Shown one piece after another: positions 6,459-10,930 of a DNA stretch of 10,930 bases. The stretch's first letter is position 1, and each line of letters begins with the position of its first letter. The translations under genes and the position numbers were made by a program. Below the pieces are notes generated by a model, which searched no databases, had not been told where the DNA came from, and saw nothing but the letters and a program-made list of their open reading frames with translations. This DNA comes from Porphyromonadaceae bacterium UBA7180 (lineage in GTDB: Bacteria > Bacteroidota > Bacteroidia > Bacteroidales > Muribaculaceae), in assembly GCA_002491165.1 (NCBI GenBank), contig DKVK01000108.1:1-10930 (forward strand), in the 5' to 3' direction.

Positions 6459-6911
6459 ATGACTCCCCAGCAGGTAAACATCAAGAACCGCCGCGCTTCG
6501 TTCGACTACGAAATCGGCGACACCTTCACCGCCGGAATAGTTCTTACCGGCACCGAAATAAAGTCAATACGGCAGGGCAAAGCCTCGCTGGCCGACACTT
6601 ACTGCATGGTTCAGAACGGCGAGGTCTGGGTCAAGGGGATGTATGTGGCGGAATACTTCTTCGGCTCCTACAACAACCACACGACGCGCCGCGACCGCAA
6701 GCTCCTGCTCAACCGCAAGGAGATACAGAAACTCGCCAAAGCCGCCGAAGTGCCCGGAAACACCATCGTCCCGCTGCGCATGTTCATCTCGCAGGGAGGC
6801 TATGCCAAACTCGTGATAGGGATAGGCCGCGGCAAGAAGAGCTACGACAAGCGCCAGAGCATCCGCGAGCGCGAGGACAAGCGCGCCCTCGACCGCCTCA
6901 TGAAGAAATAA
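6459..6911 (+). CDS. smpB: SsrA-binding protein SmpB
   Basis: This 150-residue protein is the tmRNA-binding partner that brings tmRNA to stalled ribosomes so that trans-translation can tag the unfinished peptide and free the ribosome. The family pattern is complete: NRRASFDYEI (9-18), GIVLTGTEIKSIRQGKASLADTY (26-48), NGEVWVKGMYV (53-63), HTTRRDRKLLLNRKEI (74-89), and the GRGKKSYDKRQSIREREDKR tail (123-142). That tail normally occupies the mRNA channel and decoding centre. Length is typical, and the start at 6459 gives the expected short N-terminus. The gene has its own promoter at 6385-6416, separating it from the toxin-like pair upstream. A palindromic element begins 12 bases after its stop. 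The tmRNA gene ssrA is not in the window. Confidence 0.97.
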   Translation: MTPQQVNIKNRRASFDYEIGDTFTAGIVLTGTEIKSIRQGKASLADTYCMVQNGEVWVKGMYVAEYFFGSYNNHTTRRDRKLLLNRKEIQKLAKAAEVPGNTIVPLRMFISQGGYAKLVIGIGRGKKSYDKRQSIREREDKRALDRLMKK

Positions 6912-6923
6912 GGCCTGCGCCTA

Positions 6924-7024
6924 TATGGAACGGAGGCATTCCTGCCTCCGCCTCAGGCGCCGCAGGTGCCGCCACGGCAGTCTCGGTACAGCCTGCACAG
7001 GGGGCAGGAATGCCCCTCTCCATA
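6924..7024. repeat. ~100-bp palindromic REP/BIME-like element, copy 1
   Basis: The 175-base smpB-purF gap holds an imperfect ~101-bp palindrome. Its ends are TATGGA (6924-6929) and TCCATA (7019-7024). The left hairpin is CGGAGGCA (6931-6938), loop TTCC, TGCCTCCG (6943-6950). The right hairpin is GGGGCA (7001-7006), loop GGAA, TGCCCC (7011-7016). GGCATTCCTGCC (6935-6946) is the exact reverse complement of 7003-7014, so the two hairpins can also pair with each other into one long stem. The middle contains further nested pairs: GCAGG (6962-6966) with CCTGC (6992-6996), and TGCCG (6967-6971) with CGGCA (6975-6979). It resembles copy 2 at the window end in core sequence, length and position after a stop codon. 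No ORF within it is credible. Confidence 0.7.
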
Positions 7025-7086
7025 ACGGCCATACCGGAATTAATGAACGGATAAAAACAGAAAAGAGTCTTCACCACAACCCACTC

Positions 7087-8949
7087 ATGGAACTTATAAA
7101 GCACGAATGCGGCATAGCTATGCTGCGACTCCTCAAACCCTCCTCTTACTACAAGGAGAAATACGGCACCGACCGTTACGGCCTTTCCAAGATGTACCTC
7201 CTGATGGAGAAACAGCACAACCGCGGCCAGGAAGCGGCGGGACTGGGCTGCGTGCGTCTCGGCGCCGAACCCGGCACCGAATATATCTTCCGCGAGCGCG
7301 CCGAGGGAACCGCCGCCATACAGGACATCTTCGCCCGCATCAACGCCGCCATAGCCGGGCGTCCCGAAGAGCGCCCCTTCATCGGAGAAACGTACATGGG
7401 ACACCTCCGCTACAGCACCACCGGCCGTTCCGGGCTCAGCTATGTCCATCCCTTCCTGCGCCGCAACAACTGGAGCGCGCGCAACCTCCTGCTCTGCGGC
7501 AACTTCAACCTCACCAACGTCCCGGAAATACTCGGAGAACTCACCGGCACCGGCCAGCATCCGCGGCTGATGGCCGACACATTCCTGCTGCTCGAACAGC
7601 TCGGCCACGCCCTCGACCGCGAGAACGAACGCCTCTACAAGAAGCACCACGGCGCCGGACTGCGCGGCATGGAACTCTCCGAAGCCATAGCGCGCGACAT
7701 CAACACCTCGAACTGCCTGCGCCGCTGCGCCCCGACATGGGACGGCGGTTACGCCATCTGCGGAGCCGTGGGCAACGGCGACATGTTCGTCATCCGCGAC
7801 CCCAACGGCATACGCCCCGTATTCTTCCACGCCGACGGCGAGCAGGTGGTGGTGGCCTCGGAACGTCCGGTGATACAGACAGTCTTCGACCTGCACGCCG
7901 ACGCCGTGCAGGAACTCGGTCCCGGCTGCGCGCTGACCGTTGACCGCGACGGCTCGTGGCGCGTAGAGCAGATACTGCGTCCCGGCGCGCCGCTTAAATG
8001 CTCCTTCGAGCGCATATACTTCTCCCGCGGCTCGGACGCGGACATCTACAAGGAACGCAAGGCACTGGGCGGCGAACTGGCGCGCCCCGTGCTCCGCGCC
8101 ATAGACGGCGACCTCGACAACGCCGTATTCTCATTCATCCCCAACACCGCCGAGACCGCCTTCTACGGCATGACCGAAGGGCTCGAAGACCTGCTCATAC
8201 ACCGCAAGATAGAGGAGATAGAGCGTATGCAGGCCGACGGCACCTTCACTCCGGAGCGCGCCGAGGCCATCCTCCGCAAGCGCGTACGCCGCGAGAAAGT
8301 GGCCGTCAAGGACATCAAGCTCCGCACCTTCATAGCCGAGGGCGAGAGCCGCGCCGACCTCGCCGCGCATGTCTACGACATCACCTACGGCACCGTGCGG
8401 CCGGGACGCGACTCGCTCGTCATCATCGACGACAGCATAGTGCGCGGAACCACCCTCAAGGAGAGCATCATACGCATCCTCGACCGCCTCTCGCCGCGCC
8501 GCATCGTCATAGTCTCCTCCTCGCCGCAGGTGCGCTATCCTGACTGCTACGGCATAGACATGTCGCGCATGGGCGAGTTCATAGCCTTCCGCGCCGCCGT
8601 GGAGCTGCTTAAAGAGCGCGGGATGCAGGATGTCCTCCGCGAGGTTTACGACCTCTGCAAGGCGCAGGAGGGGCTCCCGTCGCGACAGCTCAAGAACCAC
8701 GTGAAGAGGATTTACGAGCCCTTCACCGACGGGGAAATCTCGGACAAGATAGCGCAAATGCTCACCCCCGAAGGCACACGCGCCGAGGTCAGGATAGTCT
8801 ACCAGAGCCTCGACGGGATGCGCCGCGCCATCCCCGGACATCGCGGCGACTGGTACTTCTCCGGCAACTATCCCACGCCGGGAGGCAACCGCCTCGTCTG
8901 CCGCGCTTACATTAACTACTATGAAGGAAACCCCGAAAAACGGTCGTGA
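7087..8949 (+). CDS. purF: Amidophosphoribosyltransferase (glutamine PRPP amidotransferase), long Bacteroidales form
   Basis: The enzyme makes 5-phosphoribosylamine from PRPP and glutamine, the first committed step of purine synthesis. Counting from the ATG at 7087 it has 620 residues. A class II glutaminase domain comes first: nucleophile Cys8 in HECGIA, HNRGQEAAG (44-52), MGHLRYSTTG (104-113), CGNFN (137-141), then a WDGGYAIC...IRDPNGIRP block. A type I phosphoribosyltransferase domain follows, with the PRPP-binding loop VIIDDSIVRGTT (445-456). The frame is open back to 6925, but that extension is arginine-rich translation of the palindromic repeat. The start at 7087 places Cys8 correctly after a seven-residue leader ending in Glu, like the cleaved propeptide of Bacillus PurF. 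It is longer than the classical ~470-500-residue enzyme, with extra sequence between the domains and at the C-terminus. It overlaps the next gene by 29 bases. Confidence 0.85.
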   Translation: MELIKHECGIAMLRLLKPSSYYKEKYGTDRYGLSKMYLLMEKQHNRGQEAAGLGCVRLGAEPGTEYIFRERAEGTAAIQDIFARINAAIAGRPEERPFIGETYMGHLRYSTTGRSGLSYVHPFLRRNNWSARNLLLCGNFNLTNVPEILGELTGTGQHPRLMADTFLLLEQLGHALDRENERLYKKHHGAGLRGMELSEAIARDINTSNCLRRCAPTWDGGYAICGAVGNGDMFVIRDPNGIRPVFFHADGEQVVVASERPVIQTVFDLHADAVQELGPGCALTVDRDGSWRVEQILRPGAPLKCSFERIYFSRGSDADIYKERKALGGELARPVLRAIDGDLDNAVFSFIPNTAETAFYGMTEGLEDLLIHRKIEEIERMQADGTFTPERAEAILRKRVRREKVAVKDIKLRTFIAEGESRADLAAHVYDITYGTVRPGRDSLVIIDDSIVRGTTLKESIIRILDRLSPRRIVIVSSSPQVRYPDCYGIDMSRMGEFIAFRAAVELLKERGMQDVLREVYDLCKAQEGLPSRQLKNHVKRIYEPFTDGEISDKIAQMLTPEGTRAEVRIVYQSLDGMRRAIPGHRGDWYFSGNYPTPGGNRLVCRAYINYYEGNPEKRS

Positions 8950-10729
8950 CACGGCGGCTCCGCGACCGCTCGAACTCCTGGCTCCGGCACGCGACTGCGA
9001 GACCGCCCGACAAGCCATACTCCACGGCGCAGACGCCGTATATATAGGCGCCGACTCGCACGGAGCGCGCCATGCCGCCGCAAACAGCGTGGAGGACATC
9101 CGACGCCTCGCCGACTTCGCGCACCGCTTCCGCGCAAAGGTCTACGTGACGGTCAACACCCTTGTCTACGAGAAGGAACTCGACACCGTGACCGACCTCT
9201 GCCGGCGCCTCTACGCCGCCGGTGCGGACGCCCTCATAGTGCAGGATATGGCCCTGCTGCGACTCCCGATACCGCCGATGGAACTGCACGCCTCCACACA
9301 GTGCGACACGCGCACCGTGGCCAAGGCGCGCTTCCTCGAGGACGCCGGGTTCTCGCAGATAGTGCTCGCCCGCGAACTCACGATAGGGGAGATACGCGAC
9401 ATCTGCCGCAGCGTGACGGTGCCGGTGGAGTGCTTTATCCACGGCGCTCTCTGCGTCAGCTATTCGGGGCGCTGCCACGCCTCGCTCTCGTGCGGCCGCC
9501 GCAGCGCCAACCGGGGGGAGTGTGCCCAGATTTGCCGCCTCCCTTACACGCTTACAGACGCCGCAGGGCGCGTCCTTGCGCGCGACCGATACCTCCTCTC
9601 CCTGCACGACCTCAACGCCTCTGACGCCCTCGCAGCGCTCGTGGAGGCCGGTGTCTCTTCATTCAAGATAGAGGGACGCCTCAAGGACCCGGAGTATGTC
9701 AAGAACGTCACGGCCCACTACCGCCGCCTGCTCGACGGCATCATAGCGCGCCACCCGGAGAAGTATTGCCGCAGCTCCGCGGGGGAGAGCACGGTGGACT
9801 TCACGCCCGACGTCAGCAAGTGTTTCAACCGGGGTTATACCGAGTATTGCCTGAGGGAACGGAAGCCGCGGGATATGGCTTCGCAGCTCACGCCCAAGTC
9901 GTTAGGCGAGCCGGTGGAGGATGTCCGTCAGCTCCGCCCAGGCGACGGCATTGCATGGCCTACGCCGACGGGATTCAAGGGAACGGCGGTCAACGGAACC
10001 GTGGGAAATAAGATACGCACTCGCGAGGGACGCCTGATGCCGCTGCCCGAGGGAGCGCGGCGCACTTTATCCATCGAGTGGGAACGCAATATGCGCCGCG
10101 AAACTGCCGTGCGACGCATCCCAATCTCCATTACGCTCTTCGCGAACAGACTGGAAGCCGTTGACAATCAGCGCCATCTAAGAGTGAGCGTGGACTTCGA
10201 CCCCACGACCTCCGAAGCACGCCGTCCGGCCGACCGCCGCGACCTCTTCGCGCGCCTCGGAGGCACCATCTATTCGCTGGAAAGCTTCGACGACCGGCTC
10301 GGCCCCACACTCTTCATCCCAAACTCACAGCTCACGGAAGCACGCCGCCGCCTGCTCGACGCCCTCGACCGCGCCGCCGAAGACACGTACCGCTACCATT
10401 ACCGCCGCAAGGAGAACCGGGACGCAAGATACCCCGACACGGTGCTTTCGTTTCAGGACAACGTCTCCAACACGCTGGCTGAAGCCTTCTACCGCGAGCA
10501 TGGCGTAACTGAAATAGAACCTGCCGCAGAAGCCTCGGGCACATCGCTCGAAGGACGCCCGGTGATGACCACACGCCACTGCCTGCTGCGCGAGCTCGGC
10601 CTCTGCAAGCGAGAGAAAGGGAGTGCCGCCGTAAAAGAGCCGCTCCTGCTCCGCGGGCCGTCAGGCACATTCCGCCCCGTATTCGACTGTGCCCGCTGCG
10701 AGATGACGCTGCTGAAATCCGGCAAGTGA
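8921..10729 (+). CDS. U32 family protein, probable RlhA/TrhP-type RNA hydroxylase
   Basis: This 602-residue protein opens with the U32 pattern LELLAPARD (17-25) and GADAVYIGA (36-44). The family signature is ECFIHGALCVSYSGRCHASLSC (170-191), followed by RSANRGECAQICRLPY (194-209). Cysteines 171, 178, 185, 191, 201 and 205 cluster there, and a C-terminal pair of motifs adds Cys554, Cys562, Cys590 and Cys593, so bound metal or an Fe-S cluster is plausible. U32 proteins were long called collagenase-like peptidases. E. coli members RlhA and TrhP instead hydroxylate 23S rRNA C2501 and wobble uridine of tRNA, using prephenate-dependent chemistry. Length is closer to RlhA (about 650) than to TrhP, but the target RNA cannot be told from sequence. 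The start overlaps the end of purF by 29 bases, suggesting coupled translation. A palindromic element begins 7 bases after the stop. Confidence 0.88.
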   Translation: MKETPKNGRDTAAPRPLELLAPARDCETARQAILHGADAVYIGADSHGARHAAANSVEDIRRLADFAHRFRAKVYVTVNTLVYEKELDTVTDLCRRLYAAGADALIVQDMALLRLPIPPMELHASTQCDTRTVAKARFLEDAGFSQIVLARELTIGEIRDICRSVTVPVECFIHGALCVSYSGRCHASLSCGRRSANRGECAQICRLPYTLTDAAGRVLARDRYLLSLHDLNASDALAALVEAGVSSFKIEGRLKDPEYVKNVTAHYRRLLDGIIARHPEKYCRSSAGESTVDFTPDVSKCFNRGYTEYCLRERKPRDMASQLTPKSLGEPVEDVRQLRPGDGIAWPTPTGFKGTAVNGTVGNKIRTREGRLMPLPEGARRTLSIEWERNMRRETAVRRIPISITLFANRLEAVDNQRHLRVSVDFDPTTSEARRPADRRDLFARLGGTIYSLESFDDRLGPTLFIPNSQLTEARRRLLDALDRAAEDTYRYHYRRKENRDARYPDTVLSFQDNVSNTLAEAFYREHGVTEIEPAAEASGTSLEGRPVMTTRHCLLRELGLCKREKGSAAVKEPLLLRGPSGTFRPVFDCARCEMTLLKSGK

Positions 10730-10736
10730 CCGCGTC

Positions 10737-10836
10737 GCCAAGGGGGCGGAGGCCGGAAGGCCTCCGGGAAAATATGGGGTGTTGGGCTGCACGGGAGGGT
10801 GTTTCACGGAGGCCGGGAGGCCTCCGCCCCCTTGGC
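10737..10836. repeat. ~100-bp palindromic REP/BIME-like element, copy 2
   Basis: An 18-bp perfect inverted repeat, GCCAAGGGGGCGGAGGCC (10737-10754) and its complement at 10819-10836, bounds the element. Each end also folds alone. The left hairpin is CGGAGGCC (10747-10754), loop GGAA, GGCCTCCG (10759-10766). The right hairpin is CGGAGGCC (10807-10814), loop GGGA, GGCCTCCG (10819-10826). Both loops fit the GNRA tetraloop rule when read as + strand RNA. The element can therefore switch between one long stem and two short hairpins. It begins 7 bases after the U32 stop and may also act as the 3' end structure of that transcript. Core palindrome, hairpin spacing (60 versus 68 bases centre to centre) and total length match copy 1. 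Confidence 0.75.
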
Positions 10837-10930
10837 TCCGCTATACATGTAAATTGTCCTAAATTTCGGATGTTAAAAATTTTAACGAAGTATTGCAACC
10901 GTTGCAACCCATTTTTGCCCTATAATTTCC
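10837..10930. other. AT-rich non-coding end with palindrome and tandem GTTGCAAC-type repeat
   Basis: GTTAAAA (10872-10878) and TTTTAAC (10880-10886) form a palindrome around a single A. TTGCAACC occurs twice in tandem (10893-10900 and 10902-10909), and the second copy with the preceding G contains the perfect palindrome GTTGCAAC (10901-10908). TTTG at 10914-10917 could be a -33 element whose -7 partner would lie beyond the window. No ORF is present. The sharp drop in GC compared with the genes suggests a promoter or operator region for a downstream + strand gene. Confidence 0.4.

Noticed and set aside
6260..7054. 264-codon + strand open frame spanning the small partner gene, smpB and the palindrome
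   Set aside because: It runs out of frame through smpB and through the repeat, and its product is Arg/Pro/His-rich without motifs.
6925..7086. N-terminal extension of purF by 54 codons
   Set aside because: The extension is translation of the palindromic element and is rich in Arg and Cys. The family start places the catalytic Cys at residue 8 of the 7087 ATG.
7107..7943. 278-codon Arg-rich open frame within purF
   Set aside because: Frame-shifted shadow of the glutaminase domain, caused by GC-rich codon use.
1..10930. tRNA, rRNA, tmRNA, CRISPR arrays and insertion-sequence transposases
   Set aside because: I looked for cloverleaf-like segments, regularly spaced direct repeats and transposase motifs and saw none. 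ssrA is not beside smpB here.

Overview
The window looks like chromosome from a fairly GC-rich member of the Bacteroidales (gut Bacteroidota). Three things point there. The sodium-pumping methylmalonyl-CoA decarboxylase genes occur in the order mmdA-mmdD-mmdC-mmdB. The amidophosphoribosyltransferase is of the long type I associate with Bacteroides relatives. The one clear promoter is of the Bacteroidota type (TTTG, 20 bases, TAnnTTTG), while most genes lack a Shine-Dalgarno sequence. The genus cannot be fixed from the sequence. All genes lie on the + strand.

Bases 1-2838 hold the end of the decarboxylase operon. In order these are the C-terminus of the carboxyltransferase MmdA, the membrane anchor MmdD (OadG type), the biotin carrier MmdC and the Na+-translocating subunit MmdB. 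Together they decarboxylate methylmalonyl-CoA to propionyl-CoA and export Na+, the last energy-conserving step of the succinate-to-propionate route. The gaps mmdA-mmdD and mmdD-mmdC contain inverted repeats, and a long hairpin follows mmdB. Bases 2982-5192 encode a 736-residue TPR protein whose N-terminal two thirds I cannot assign.

Bases 5279-6384 are a compact cluster. It has a 115-residue conserved-looking unknown protein with a good RBS, a zeta-toxin-family P-loop protein, and a 65-residue protein overlapping the zeta gene by 22 bases. The last two look like a toxin-antitoxin or kinase-partner pair, and the zeta gene has a more AT-rich 3' end than its neighbours.

Bases 6385-10729 return to housekeeping functions: smpB (trans-translation) behind its own promoter, a purF-type amidophosphoribosyltransferase (first step of purine synthesis), and a U32-family protein of the RlhA/TrhP type (probably RNA hydroxylation) that overlaps purF by 29 bases.

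The most unusual non-coding content is a pair of ~100-bp palindromic elements, one 12 bases after the smpB stop and one 7 bases after the U32 stop. Each consists of two small hairpins with four-base loops. The two hairpins can also pair with each other into one long stem. They look like a REP/BIME-type or MITE-like repeat family. The last ~95 bases are AT-rich and hold a small palindrome and a tandem GTTGCAAC-type repeat, probably upstream regulatory sequence of a gene beyond the window.
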